Assembly (NCBI GenBank): GCA_958510875.1
Contig: OY294068.1
Span: forward strand, 26,826,297-26,890,296
Origin: Endomychus coccineus
Lineage: Eukaryota > Arthropoda > Insecta > Coleoptera > Endomychidae
Direction: 5' to 3'
Length of the DNA: 64,000 bases
Each line of letters starts with the position of its first letter. The first letter of the stretch is position 1. Both the position numbers and the translations under genes were made by a program. Under the pieces are notes generated by a model. The model ran no database searches and had not been told where the DNA came from. It saw only the letters and a program-made list of their open reading frames with translations. Of this stretch, positions 21,770-33,594 are shown piece after piece.

Positions 21770-22030
21770 TTCATTCTTCTCGAAATAGAAATGGTGATAA
21801 TGAAGGAAATATTGACGTGAAGAAACTAGTTTCGAAACGATTTCCTGTCACCACATGAGTTTCCAGACTAGACGAGGGGCATTGTCAAACCTGCCAAACT
21901 TTTTTCTACCAGATTTCATTTTTCTATCGAACCGCGAAGTGGTGGAACTCTTTGTCTAGTGAGGCCCTTCCAGATTTCCGATGATCTACGAACATTTTAG
22001 GTATAGTTCTCGTGTAGTCAAAATATAAAA
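21770..22030 (+). mobile_element. LINE tail, family A, short copy
   Basis: Plus strand contains HEFPD, RFHF, and in a shifted frame FYRTAKWWNSLSSEALPDF. This is the same C-terminal motif as FYRTAKLWNSLPSEVFP in the copy at 6735-7310. It abuts the mariner fragment. Confidence 0.7.
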
Positions 22031-22048
22031 AAACAATTGAAAAAGCTT

Positions 22049-22700
22049 TCATATCGATCTTAGCATAGCGGTTATCATGGAGGTGCTAAAGGAGAGTAAC
22101 AACAATCCATCAGCCCTATCAACCAGTGGTGAAATCTGGTTCAGTGATGGAGCCAAAAACCATGAACAGGCGGGAACAGGGATATACCGCAAACGCCCTG
22201 GTAGAGGTATTAGTATATCTCTGGGCAAACTCGCTGGTATTCTCCAAGCTGAAATACTGGCTATAATGCGCTGTGCACAAACAGCACTTGAAAAAAGAAC
22301 GCAGATACATATGAGCAGTTTTTGTTGAGCTGGGTAGCATGAAAATAACAACAAAGGTCGTGTGGGAGTGCATCAACACGCTAAAGAACCTTAACGGAGA
22401 CGAAAACAAACTTACCCTATTCTGGGTCTCCAGTCTTTCTGGAATAAAGGCTTGCAAAACTGGGGGTCAAAAACTTCTGATTGGCCCCGATCCAGCGGTG
22501 GCCATTTGGAAGAATTACCTAAAAGAGACTACTGCTGGATCAGATTACAATACTCGAAAGTCTAAATCACTGATTGAACGGCCCCTCAGGAAAGACTGGT
22601 CTCAGCAAGTGAGGAATATGGTTAAAACTGATGCCAAACGGCTGACAGGCACTAATGGGACATGCTCGGAATCACCTACAGCACTCTCTCATGAGTCAAT
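22049..22700 (+). mobile_element. LINE RNase H domain, family B (copy 1)
   Basis: Some LINEs (I, R1, LOA groups) carry an RNase H domain after the RT. Here: EIWFSDGAKNHEQAGTGIY (first catalytic Asp in SDGA), LAGILQAEILAIMRCAQ (catalytic Glu in QAEILAI). The segment with the third acidic residue is deleted near 22325. Then VWECINTLKNLN, LTLFWVSSLSGIKACK (eroded form of WVPGHSGIKGNE), and IGPDPAVAI. The frame changes near 22330 and family-A sequence begins near 22690, so this is a chimeric, nested fragment. Confidence 0.82.
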
Positions 22701-23345
22701 CATGTGAGGTCCATTGCGAAAACCGCTTCACAAAAGCTTGGTCTTCTATTCCGTGCCAATAGCTACTTGACATCCCAGCAGCTCCTCATAATCTACAAAG
22801 CACAGATTCGACCTGTCCTGGAGTACTGTTCACATGTTTGGAGTTCGGCTCCCAAATATACGATGAAGCTCTTGGATTATCCAGAAGAAAGCTATTCATT
22901 CGATTGATGATGTCGTACTTACGAGTTCATTGACCTCTCTAGAACATCGTAGAAAGGTGGGAGATCTCTCCCTTTTCTATAGATATTTTCATGGTCGGTG
23001 TTCATCAAAAATCTCGACTGTTGTTCCACCACGAGAGTTTCCAGATAGGCGGTCTAGACGAGCTTCTTTGTCAAGCTCGAGACCTGTCGAACTAAAGTAC
23101 ATAAAAAAAATACCACTTCAACAAAATTAATCTGAGCGTATTTCCCTTGTGCAAATGAAACGACAATACACATTCTCTGCTGATGCGTAACACTCATCCT
23201 CCAAGACGCAGAGCACTGTCCGAAGAGCTGAGGAGATCCAGAAAATAAAGAGGAGGACAATGCAAAATCTCTTTAGAGCACCGGGAATTGCTTCTCTATA
23301 TGATACGAGGTGCAAAGGTCTTCGGCCTAGACATGAAGAAACCTA
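22690..23345 (+). mobile_element. LINE reverse transcriptase tail, family A, copy 2
   Basis: Reads RSIAKTASQKLGLLFRANSY, LTSQQLLIIYKAQIRPVLEY, CSHVWSSAPK, LLD, then in another frame SLEHRRKVGDLSLFYRYFHG, VVPPREFPDRRSRRASL. This is the best-preserved copy of the window's commonest LINE family. The frameshift near 22890 breaks the ORF. The sequence from 23130 to 23345 is presumed 3' UTR. Confidence 0.87.
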
Positions 23346-24839
23346 ACCGGTTCCTCCCACATTAACATTAATTAAACTAATAATAATGATATCATGAGGG
23401 TATGATATTTGAAAAGGCATCAATCATATTTTCTGTATTCCACCAATTACTTTTTTTAGAATTACACCAACTCGTACAGAAGGTGAGAAATGCATTGGAA
23501 AACAAAAAGCCTTAGTTGCTGAGGTTTTGGGTGCTGAAAACAACCAGCATCCAAAGAAAAAGGCTCTTTTATTCAAACTCAACGAGAAGAAGTAATCCTC
23601 TAACCTCAATCCTATTTCGAAACCCATTCACTTTCCCATTAACATTCACAAAAATCCAAATCCACAGTCTGGTTCTATATTTTAATTCATTTTTGTTAGT
23701 GAAACCTTGGCTACAAAATTGATTTGATATTGCTATTAGTTATTCGTTGAATCCGTTATTATAACCGTTTTAATAAGATAGGAGTCAAATATTGAAGTTT
23801 GATAATAATGTTTATTTTGTTATCCCACTACTCATTTTGCCCTTTATTAATGCAGTATGCAAAATTGGCACGAGTACGGGAATGCATAAGTACGTTAATA
23901 AAGTGTTATCACACGTATATTGTACAGATGTAAGATGTAAAAAGTGAAAATAAACAATAATTGTAATTTAAATTTGATTTTCCTTGGTAACCACACTAAT
24001 ACTGCTCTTTTCATTGATCCAATTTGATAGATTGAAAAGCAGTGAGATAAGAAAAACGCGGTATCCCACATAGATTGTAAACAACTATTACAGCACAGAA
24101 TAACAGTATTAGCCAATCATTTATAAGATATGATATTATTGAAATTTTTAGACATCTTTCAGAAAAATTTTAAAAATGCTCCGTAACGAATTAAATGCCT
24201 CTATTTTTAAGTAGGTTTATTTCCTTTTATTTGAGTGAGCTCAAATTCCATCACACTGTGGTTAGCATTTAGAAGTTTTTGGTCAGAAGTGCAATTGTAG
24301 CAACTATTTAATAAAAATATCCAGATAGAATAACTGGTTCAAACAACAGGAAGCTATCTCACAAGATAAACGAACCTAATAAAGTAAACTGTAAGTACCT
24401 ACTCAATTACAGATTCGCACAAAAAAGTTTAGTTAACAACTTGTAGTTAAGTAGAAATCGTTGGATAAACAAGAATGTTTTCCTGTAATAAACCTACCAA
24501 GTTTTACTGCCAGTTCGCCAAAAACTAAGATTAGTTGGCTCATAATTATAAATCGTTCATATAAACAAACGAAAAAATTCTTGAAATACATACGTTTTCA
24601 TGAACAATGCAGACTGCACTCCTTTAAGATAAATCTCATAAATACCAAATTCTGAAATAAAGTTACGTTAATGTTAATACTAAGTGAACTTTATTCCTAA
24701 TTATTGTATTTGGCTGAAATCGCTATTACTATTTTTTGGGGATTCTGGACCCTATTTAAAAATGATATGAACTGATAGTAACATTAGAGTATCTACAAAT
24801 CACCTTTCCCTTCTCTAAACTGAAATTGCCTCTATGCAC
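23346..24839. other. No gene recognised
   Basis: AT-rich sequence with short frames only and no repeat boundary identified. Confidence 0.5.
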
Positions 24840-25672
24840 TCTCGAAGATTGAAGATTGGTGTATGAATAACAAACTCACTATCAACAAAAGTAAGGCAAT
24901 CTGCTTCATATTTACGTCAAGCCATAGTAGACTACAAATACCAAAATCATTAAATTTAAATATTTACATTTGAAGGATTATTCGAAATGTTTTGGAATAA
25001 ATATAAACACCTCAACTGGTGTAAAGACATCGAACAACGATGTAAAAGGCTGAGTTCTATCATACGTGTCATGAAACCACAACTTGAGGAAAATACATTA
25101 AAAGTTTTTCAATATGCCAACTTTCAATCCCTATTGAGTTTTGGGGTAATTTTTTAGGGTAACAGCTACCAGGTTGAGATGATATTCAGGCAGCAAAAAA
25201 GAGCCATACGAATAATCTTTGGATTAGGGTATAAACAAAGTTGCAGAAGTTTTTTCAAGAAAAACAATTTGCTAACTGTTATTGGGATATACATTTATTA
25301 ATCCCTCCTTTTTACTTTCAAACATAGAAGATTCTTTGCATATTTCAAAAAATCTTTCAATTACAACACACGTATACATATCCAGCACATACGCTTACAC
25401 TAACAGAGAATAATTGGCCCTATATTTGCATCAAATTTTTCAACAACTTGCCAATTGATATTCAATATATGAAGAATTTCTGTGAATTAAAAAATAAAAT
25501 ATTAAATATTATTGTACAATGTGAACCATACCAGGTTAACGAATACTTGAATAAGTCTTTGTATTTTATTATAAATTTCTGTATTGTTCGACTTGTTTTC
25601 TTAATATCTTGTTATTATTTTGCAACAATTATTATTGAGAAAATAAATTTACTTTACTTTTACTTTACTTCA
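24840..25672 (+). mobile_element. LINE reverse transcriptase 3' fragment, family E, (TTTAC)n tail
   Basis: Plus-strand frames give KIEDWCMNNKLTINKSKAIC (the post-YADD W...N..KTK block), IPIEFWG, AAKKSHTNNLWI (eroded QKRAIRII), ENNWPYICIKFFNNLPIDIQ and LKNKILNII. The order matches the RT thumb and C-terminus of jockey/CR1-type LINEs. It is heavily interrupted by stops. The end at 25638-25672 is an impure TTTAC/TTTTAC repeat, a plausible 3' tail. Confidence 0.78.
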
Positions 25673-25789
25673 CTCCCATATCCTTTCATAAAATAAAAGG
25701 AAGTTTATGTTTCATAAAATACATCCACATAGGGCATTCCACGGAAATCAATTAAGGGCCGACATTATTTATAATTTTTATCAATCATC

Positions 25790-26110
25790 TCTGTGGAATA
25801 TTTAGTTCAGACAGTCTTCTATATGCTGACAATTTTTTACAGAATCAAGGTCATAAGCTTCTAAAATGGACCCGACTGAATAAACTCCTACTAAACTGTG
25901 ATAAATGCTGTACAATTTCATTCACAAGAAACATCATGAATTACTCAACTACGTCATACATATTGAATAACAAACCATTGAAAAGTGTAGAGAGTATGAG
26001 GAATCTTGGAGTGACATTCGACTTTAAACTGCTCTAAAACCAACCCTCAAAACAAAACTAAAACAAAAGCTGCCGTTTCGATTGTAAACCCAGCCAGAGT
26101 CTCAAAAACT
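25790..26110 (+). mobile_element. LINE reverse transcriptase fragment, family F
   Basis: Reads SLLYADN (YADD with the second Asp changed to Asn), LLKWTRLNKLLLNCDKCCTI, SYILNNKPLKSVESMRNLGV, TFDFKLL. This is the RT palm and thumb region. It has no upstream RT and no tail. Confidence 0.78.
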
Positions 26111-26740
26111 GACTAATTTATCATAAAGTTGGTCATATTATCCATATTTGGAGGTGGTTTTAGGGGATTTTGGGGCGTTGAAATAGGCAAGGAGTGATGG
26201 CAATAATTTTAAATCTTTATTTGACCTCCAATAAAGTTATTTAACATGGTGCCATCATGTTACCTTGTAATCCACAAGGTTTAGCCACAAAATGAGAAAA
26301 AAAGCATTTTTGGTCCTAATAATGGCCAATTACTCGGAAATGGACCGATAACTTTTGATGGCATAGGGTATCTTAACAATTGCCAACATCAATGAACATT
26401 TTCACCAGGTTTGGGAGGGTTAAGTTGCAGTCCATTTTCGGTCCAATTTCAACTGGTCGGCCTGATGAACGCACACGATAAAAATTATGGCACATGGTGG
26501 AAGTGTATAAGCATGGCATGCCTATCAAGTAACCGCAACTTGGAAAGGGTTAACCTCCAGTCAAAAAAAAAAAATGCGGATGCTGTATCTCGAGATCTGG
26601 CAGCCGGCGAAAATTCGATCTGTGAGATGAATTAGTCATTGAACCGTCCTCTAACGATGAACCATAGTGCCATCGGGTTAATGTTAAGACCATCAATATC
26701 GCTCTGGCTCCTAGACTATTATACTGTCGATTATTGATAC
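26111..26740. other. No gene recognised
   Basis: Contains a 12-base oligo-A at 26564-26575 and an open frame of 74 codons without recognisable motifs. It may be old repeat sequence. Confidence 0.4.
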
Positions 26741-26787
26741 TTTTATTTAAATATGTCTTTTTTATATTGTAACAATCTGTAATTGGA

Positions 26788-26826
<39 letters not shown>

Positions 26827-26910
26827 CTTTATTAACTATAAGTACATCTACATGATTTTTTATTTAAATATGTCTTTTTTATATTGTAACAATCTGTAAT
26901 TGGACACATT
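26741..26910 (-). mobile_element. 64-bp insert with (TAA)n flanked by 53-bp direct repeats
   Basis: 26741-26793 and 26858-26910 are identical 53-mers (TTTTATTTAAATATG...GGACACATT). Between them is an ATT/TAA microsatellite (about 33 bases) plus about 30 unique bases ending CTACATG. On the minus strand this reads as unique sequence followed by a (TTA)n 3' tail. The simplest explanation is an extremely 5'-truncated LINE insertion with a long target duplication. A local tandem duplication with later microsatellite growth is the alternative. Confidence 0.7.
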
Positions 26911-28189
26911 GTGTCTGTTGATTGTTCTACTGTTCTAATAAATAATGAAAATGATGTGTGAATATTAAAAGGAGAACACAAAAAATGTACAAACGTACAG
27001 TTTGTTGCAAAGAATACTTTTCATAGATTTTTATTTATATGGGCGAAACAACATCCAAAGAGAACGAGTATGAACGTATTGCTTATCTTAAATATTCCTA
27101 GAATTATATATTTGTTTCAAGCTACTGTAATATCTATGTTTTTGTAACTAAATTGGCTAATCTTAGAAATCAGTGGTATATCTCGAATTCAACGATATTC
27201 TTTTATTTCAGGTTGAGCGTTCGCCATTTCTATCGATATGAAGCTGAAACATGAAGAACTGGTGAGTTTCAATTTAAACATGTATCATAGTCGATTTAAT
27301 GTAAACGATGTTAGGTTTCCTGTATTTGGATTCATCTCTGTTGGTACGAATGATGAAAGCTGGTATCTCCGGATAATCCTCCGAAATTTCAAGGTATATT
27401 TTCTCATTACAATAATCCATTCTAACGCCTTCCGGAAAATAATTAATTGATAGATTTGCTTGCACAGAATGGAAGGTTGTTTGCTCATAGTTTATCCGAT
27501 ATACATTTCTGTTATTCTGGACTCTATTTTCACCTCCCTACCCTCATCCACTACATCAATTTCCAATATCGGAAGTAATCAGTTTCAATTATTCTCCTCC
27601 TAGATCCATTGTTACCGAACTTCAATAATGTACATGAAATACTATGACAGTTGAATTAACAGAAAGGAGAAACCGTGCCAAAAGCTGTCTGTAACGATGC
27701 TGAATTGTGTTAGTTATTCACCCACTGAACACAGACAGAAAATCCCAATTATATTATATATCAAATTACGTCAATACACACCATATACGTACCCGTACAT
27801 GATGACACCAATTTCCGGAATATAACAAAATATGTGATAAAATTGTCACAGATAAATAAGATCTAAGAATGCCATGATTTGATCTTTTATATGGAATACA
27901 GATCTGAAATATTTTCTTCAAAAACTCAATAATCCTATTTATCTTCATAATTTAAAACCTTTAATCTATATCTCTATACCTACTTACAAGGAATTCTGGC
28001 GCATTAGGCAAACAAACTGTTCATTCGTACATAGAACATTTCTATTTTATTGAAAAATAAAGGTCTAGGAGCTGTCACTGAATGTGTTAGAGTAATTGCC
28101 AACCATAATAATATCTACGCTTCTCATTTTCTAAATGATTGAATTGAGATGAATGTGAGTGAATAATTGATATGTGGCGGGGCATCTAA
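26911..28189. other. No gene recognised; possible small exon at 27211-27261
   Basis: The only notable item is a short segment between a good acceptor (TTTATTTCAG ending 27210) and a good donor (CTG|GTGAGT at 27261/27262), containing ATGAAGCTGAAACATGAAGA. It is described under findings. Otherwise nothing was recognised. Confidence 0.4.
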
Positions 28190-28198
28190 TCACATATG

Positions 28199-28237
28199 TT
28201 TATCAATGATCTACTATCCTTTCAGAGGTTTATATTC
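28199..28237 (+). repeat. Interspersed repeat segment shared with 63921-63962
   Basis: TATCAATGATCTA, one mismatch, then TATCCTTTCAGAGGTTTATATT occurs here and, inverted, at 63921-63962. It lies just upstream of the tRNA-like sequence. Confidence 0.8.
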
Positions 28238-28325
28238 ATGAATATAGAAGTGGTCTATAATTCGTCAATATGCCGGACTCAAATCCAGAGACGTGGGTTC
28301 GAATGTCTCCTATGGTTAACTTTTT
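28238..28325 (+). repeat. tRNA-like sequence (probable tRNA-Leu-derived SINE or pseudogene)
   Basis: Contains A-box-like GAAGTGGTCTATAATTCG, an anticodon-arm-like CCGGACTCAAATCCAG (loop CTCAAAT, anticodon CAA as in leucine tRNA), a B-box-like GTGGGTTCGAATGTC and a downstream T run. Stems are imperfect, so a functional tRNA is unlikely. Confidence 0.55.
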
Positions 28326-28979
28326 TCTTTTATTCATCTTAATAATCCTATGTTAAATAGTCTAAGCCTAAGCTATCTAATAATAATTGAGAAAATTCAA
28401 TTTAAGGTAAAGTAATCGACAGTTTAAAATTCCAGATTAAAGAATAAGAAACCTCTTGGTACATTTTCGAATTTCGTTAAATATAAGTAATTATTAATGA
28501 TTTGGCAACAATGTGCCAAAATATGCGCGCCACTACTACTCATTTAGAGCCCCAATATGGCGGAATCCGCGTGTAACCTAACCAAAACTGTCAAGGTAAT
28601 TATACATTGAAAATGTTTTTTGTAAACCTATTTTTTAAGTTTCATGCAAGAAATATATTCTGTAAAAAATTTAAGGATTATTACAAGTGCTTTTATAAAT
28701 ATTTCACTTGAAAAATTATTTCTAATCTTAAATTTGAAGGTGTCCATAACTAGGTTCGCATATTGAATACATCGACATTTTACTGTCGATCACTGGATTT
28801 GTATTAAGAACCAGTATTCGACAAAATGAGAAAAATTTTATGCTTTGCAAGTATGTACATACTTAAGCAAGTGGATATAGCCTTTTACTGCAGCAAAAAC
28901 TTATCCAAGTTCCAACAACAACTCTTATGGACATCAAATTTGGCAGAACACCAGAAGGTCACAAAATGGGGTCTTTTTC
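28326..28979. other. No gene recognised
   Basis: Contains ATGGCGGAATCCGCGTGTAA at 28557-28576 within a short GC-rich patch, followed by AAG|GTAATT. This could read as a 13-codon first exon but has no other support. Confidence 0.35.
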
Positions 28980-29460
28980 TATTCTAACTTTGCATGAAGA
29001 ACACCTGCTAGGTGATTGGATTGCTATCGGATAGTGTTCAGTTAATATTCAAGAAAGATAATAGAATATTTTACTAATGAACGAACGGGAAAACATTGAA
29101 CACCTGCTAGTGAATATGTAACAGAGACCCAAATTCGTAACTGGTCCCAAAAAGTCAGGGAATATCTACTCTCTAAAAATCTAGTTACTAACCGAAGATC
29201 CTTCTCGTGTTTAAAACGTTGATGAAAGTGCATTTTTTCTGCAACCAAAGGGCCAAAAAATTCTTGCAAAACAAGGAACAAAAATGTGTATGTGGGTGGA
29301 ACAAATATGACTGTTTTGGTCACAGCAAATACCCTCCCTATAGTTCCGACTTACTCAACGGACTTTCCCATGTTTCGGCATTTGAAGGAGTGGGAAGATA
29401 TCGATCAGCTATCTATCCGTTGGGGAAAATTTATAAAATCGAAATTTATCTAGAAATTTG
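28980..29460 (+). pseudogene. pogo/jerky-like DDE transposase remnant
   Basis: Plus-strand frame 1 reads EYVTETQIRNWSQKVREYLL (28995-29165 region). After a one-base shift comes EDPSRVFNVDESAFFLQPKG, then KILARQGTK. VFNVDESAFFL is the first catalytic Asp block of DDE_1 (pogo/Tigger/jerky) transposases. Downstream, SSDLLNGLSHVSAFEGVGRY resembles the later NSTHILQPLDVAVFRPLK block with the catalytic Asp, poorly preserved. The intervening about 100 residues are deleted. Shifts and stops make it dead. No terminal repeats were found. Confidence 0.75.
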
Positions 29461-30340
29461 AAACAATATGATTTGATCCACCCTCTTATTACATTCTGAC
29501 AACCTGGTTATATCATGGTCACCAAATAAGTGTTTCATATTTGAAAATAAATTGCATTAGCATGGCTTTATGAAATCAAATAAACTTTCCACTATCAAAG
29601 TTTGTACAATTGAATAAACGTAAAAGTAACTTCTGTCGCTTGCCATTTTATGAATGTGTTTAGTAAGTTTCAGTTACAAATACAATGTAACGCGTTTCTG
29701 AGATAAACAGTTAATCACTTCGAGGATGAATCATCACAAATACTTTTGTTGTTGTAACGAGATAAAGCATTTTCTTCGTCTCTTTCTCATGCATTAGATT
29801 CTCAGTGGGGTATACGCGAACTATTTCAGTATCTCCAGCATTTCTTCATGTGTTTTAATAAGTCGTCTCGTGTTGTTAAATTCATGCTATTTAAGTTATG
29901 TAACTTGACATTATTTTCTTGCGTAACTTCCTACAACCGCATGGAAATAAATAAAATGATCATCAGTTGTCATTCATAATGACATTACTGCAATTCATGA
30001 ATTGGTAAATGAATATATCTCAGCTTGGTATCAAATCAAATATATGGACCTGCACGTTTGGAAATGAGTATTTCTAATTCTTGAACCATCTGTAGATGTA
30101 TGTTTTATTGGTTTTCCTGGTATTTTGGTTCTAGATTATGAAAATGAATGAAATAAGACTTGCTTTTGACGTTTGCAACTGACTCGTGTTTTAAAACCCA
30201 ATTAAAACTGCAGACAACATTGGATCGGTAGTGAGAAAGAGCATTATAAGGAAATGTCATTGGAGCATATGATCAATTATTAAATTGATGCATGAAATAC
30301 ATTGAAATTGGCTAATCAAATACCTAAGACACTTTTTTAT
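29461..30340. other. No gene recognised
   Basis: AT-rich sequence without recognisable coding or structured repeats. Confidence 0.5.
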
Positions 30341-30349
30341 ACTTTGACT

Positions 30350-30510
30350 ACACGAGAGGGGAACCTATGATGTTCGAAAAACATCGTGTGAGCGAACGGT
30401 GGAATGTTAGGAGAGAAGATAGGCATTCGAATTTTTCTTGGAGGGTATTGCCATAGACCTCACTAGGTAAAGAGTTCGCTGTTCGATAGAAAATGGAGTC
30501 CAGTAAAGGT
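30350..30510 (-). mobile_element. LINE tail, family A, short copy
   Basis: The plus-strand string AACCTATGATGTTCGAA...CATCGTGTGAGC closely matches 6750-6785, and the downstream CCTCACTAGGTAAAGAGTTC...GCTGTTCGATA matches 6860-6898. It is the same 3' end of family A, on the minus strand. Confidence 0.85.
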
Positions 30511-30594
30511 TTTACAGAGTAAGCTATACACCCATAAATAATGATCAGTCAAAAAAGGACAATGCATTTTATTTTGATAGAAATTCTAAATGTT

Positions 30595-31420
30595 TGAGAG
30601 CGAATGTATATCAGTGTAGTAGTCCTAGTCTCAGGTGTCCCACAGGGATTCGTGCTGGGTCCCATCCTTTCCTTCATTTATACTTCAGACCTACCACGTT
30701 CCTTGAGTTGCCAGAATTCATTTTACCCTGTTGATGGGAAGATATTCGCAAATCCTTCAATATGATCTATTATTAATGGAAAAATGGTGTTCTGAATCGG
30801 ATATCCCCCTAAACTTGAATAAATGCACAATTTTACACTTCGGACATACCAATAACAAAATGGTTTACACTTTGAGGGAAGGGCAACTCATTACTCCTGT
30901 TGAAACCCAAATCGATCTTGGTGTCACCATTAACTACAGATTGAGTTGGTACGAGCACAGCAGCATGATCGTTCGTAGAGCACACTACGTCTCCTACACT
31001 TCTAGAAAAGCATTCCAAAGTCCATCCAAGGATTTGTACAACTGTACAAGACATATATTCGGCCCCTGCTCGAATACGCCGCTGTGATATGGTCTCCTTA
31101 TCTAATCAAAGAGTTCCAACCTTTCGAAGGAGTTCAATGAAAAGCCTCCCGCTAGGCCCATGGTCTCTTTCATCTTCCATACGACACGCGACTACAGAAA
31201 CTGGTTTCACCTTCCCTAGGATCCGTGGAGATCTAATAAAAACTTATCGAAATCTACAGGATTCATTTTTTGTTGACTCAAAACATCTATTCACCTCAAA
31301 TTCGGACATACGACTTCGTGGTCACAGTTTCAAGTTAATACGGGAAAACTTGAAATCCACACTCCCCAGAAACTTTCTATCTAACAGGGTTTTCATACCC
31401 TGGTAAGGTCTACGGCATAA
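30595..31420 (+). pseudogene. LINE reverse transcriptase fragment (same type as 1185-2021)
   Basis: Reads VSGVPQGFVLGPILSFIYTS (RT motif 4 region; here the block is T(G)VPQG), DLPRSL, then a decayed palm where the YADD is replaced by an eroded sequence, WCSESDIPLNLNKCTILHFG, PVETQIDLGVTINYRLSWYE, AFQSPSKDLYNC and, after frameshifts, NSDIRLRGHSFKLIRENLKS and TLPRNFLSNRVF. The blocks match those of the 1185-2021 copy (CSDWLLQLNPSKC, HKDLGVIVSEDLKW, NLRGHAFKL). At least two frameshifts and several stops are present. Confidence 0.85.
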
Positions 31421-31765
31421 TGTAATGTTGGCTACATCTGTCAACTGTTTTAAAAATTGCTATGATTCTTTTAGTGACTCATTACCCCCTCCCCCCCTCG
31501 CTTGTGCGATACCTGTGTTCCTTTCGGTAGTGTTCGATTCTATTGTTCCTTCTACTTGAGTGACTTCCAACTAATTATGTGCGCTACATCATTCTATTTT
31601 ATCATTTACTTCTCATTCTTTAGTTATAATTCTGATAAGTTTGCTATTGTTCAACTGCTCCCATTTCTGAATTTATTGTAAATTATTAGGTACTGTTCGT
31701 ATTTTGTATTTTGGGCATAATAGGTTCTAGAACCTCTGCACTTTTCAAACATAATAATAATCCAA
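31421..31765 (+). mobile_element. LINE 3' UTR with terminal palindrome and short (TAA)n
   Basis: It ends with the perfect palindrome AGGTTCTAGAACCT (31722-31735), 15 bases, then ATAATAATAA (31751-31760). The arrangement parallels 2208-2261, which supports this as the element's 3' terminus. Confidence 0.65.
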
Positions 31766-32394
31766 GCGATGGCAATGATGTTGAATTTATGGAATCGCAT
31801 TATAGAAATATAAATGAATGAGATGAAACTAATAACTCTACTCTACATCAGAGTAGCCACAATGTTGTTACGTAATTGATATCTCCCATCCCAGTTAAAA
31901 TCATATTCCGAGTTCTCATATTTCGCAGTGGTTATAGGTAGGTGTCAGAGATTGTAAGCACTTTAACAGTCGTCGCTCGTTATTTGAATTTCCGCTCTTG
32001 GAGTGATTGCTTTTTTTTCTCATCAAGCTTTTCGTAATGAAATTACGCTGCACGTCGGCATTTTGATAAGGTGCCTGGATGTCTGTTTATTTACGAATAA
32101 CCATTGTTTGTCGTCATGTTGAAAAACTTATAAGAGAGAGGGCTCCCCATATTAATCTACCCTTTTTATTATTTGAATAAAATCCATCTATGTTGAGTAA
32201 AAAATATTTTGATCCACTAATGTGTAGGACTAATTCTTTGAGTTTTAGGATTGACCTAAATATGTGAAAGTTTTAAAAGTTACTTCTTTCAAATGCCTTC
32301 GTTATCTTCAATGTAACGTTCAATTAAGAATGCAAAATTGTGCATCACTCGGCGATCAAATCTCCATTTTCTCTTGCAATTTCTTATTGATGGA
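31766..32394. other. No gene recognised
   Basis: Short frames only; no recognisable repeat boundary. Confidence 0.5.
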
Positions 32395-33420
32395 AATTGC
32401 CCTACAGCTCCTCAATAATGTTCGTAGAACATCATGTAAGCCAGCGGTGGAATGTTTGGAAAGGAGATAGGAATTTTTCACAAAAGTTTGGAGATCATCG
32501 GCTTCAAGAAATACCTCGCGAGCCAGACAATGCTAGATTTCGAGTTTGAGAATGAAGGAATGACCAGTTCGTCTAGTCTGCCTACCTGAAAGCGATCGTG
32601 GTAGAATAATATACGAAATTTCCGAAGACCACCGACCATGGGAATATCTATAGAAAAGGGATAAATATCCTTTCTATGATGTTCTAGAGGTAGCTTTGTA
32701 ACTGCTGGGGTGTGAAGGAATAGAAAACCAAGTGTCCATGAAGTCGTTTTTGTGATGAACCACACATGTGAAGGTGCTGTTGCTGTTGTTACCAAGTTTG
32801 GGTGATAATCACTTCATAGTAATATTAGAGCTTGTGGTATTCGCCTTCCCTCAGTTTTGGTTGTTCTCAGATCTTCATTTATTGTAAGACTTTTCTCTGT
32901 ATCGCACCTCTGGCTTCATTGGATGATATTTGATCACACCTTTCTACGAACTTCTAGAAACAGGGACCTATTACAGGTCGAATTTGTGCTTTGTAACTGC
33001 TGGGGTGTGAATTAGCTCTTGGCAAGGAATATAAAACCAAGTTTCTATGAAGCAGTTTTAGTAATGGACCACACGTGTTGGTGGTGAAACCAAGCGTGAG
33101 TAATAATCACTTCATAGGAATATTAGAGATTGTAAAATTCGCCTTTCCTGAGTTTTGGTTGCATACAATATTACTAGATTATCAGATCTCCCTTCCAACA
33201 TTTTTGTCACATCACCGTTTACTGCCAGACCTGTGTCTATATTGCACCTCTGGGTTCATTGGATGATATCGTTATGAAGTGTACAACCATCCATAAACCT
33301 GTGGTCGGGACGGTAGGTCATTTCCAACTAATCGTTTTGTGGAGCATGAACATTTTTGGTATCAATGGAGATCCCTGTGGGACTCCAGCGTTGATAGCCA
33401 TGGTATCGGAGGAGACTCCG
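32395..33420 (-). mobile_element. LINE, family A, RT palm and tail, with internal duplication
   Basis: Minus strand from 33420: AGVPQGSPLIPKMF (motif 4, GVPQGS), then decayed RT, ITKTAS*KLGFIFLAKS, then a second, related block at 32820-32700 (ITKTTSWTLGFLF) followed by frames equivalent to SLEHRRK..LSLFYRYFHG and RRTRR. The sequence GTAACTGCTGGGGTGTGAA occurs twice (32697 and 32993), so part of the tail is duplicated or two copies are nested. It is heavily decayed. Confidence 0.78.
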
Positions 33421-33594
33421 TCAACCACCACATGGAGTGATCTATCTGAGAGGAAACTCGATGGAATTCGACAAAATTGGATCGTCAAACCTTATGGCAG
33501 TAGCTGGGTGGAGGACGCTATAAAGGGATGAAAATAGGAACTCTATTGCTTATGGGCACGGTATCCTCATTTCCAGTGGCATTTCTGACATCTT

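Noticed and set aside
28238..28325. Functional tRNA-Leu gene
   Set aside because: Anticodon and acceptor stems do not pair properly and the variable arm is missing; treated as a tRNA-derived repeat.
28557..28595. ATGGCGGAATCCGCG... as a 13-codon first exon with donor AAG|GTAATT
   Set aside because: GATGGCGG/ATGGCGGA words recur in repeats in this genome (for example 33850 and 43300), and no second exon is seen.
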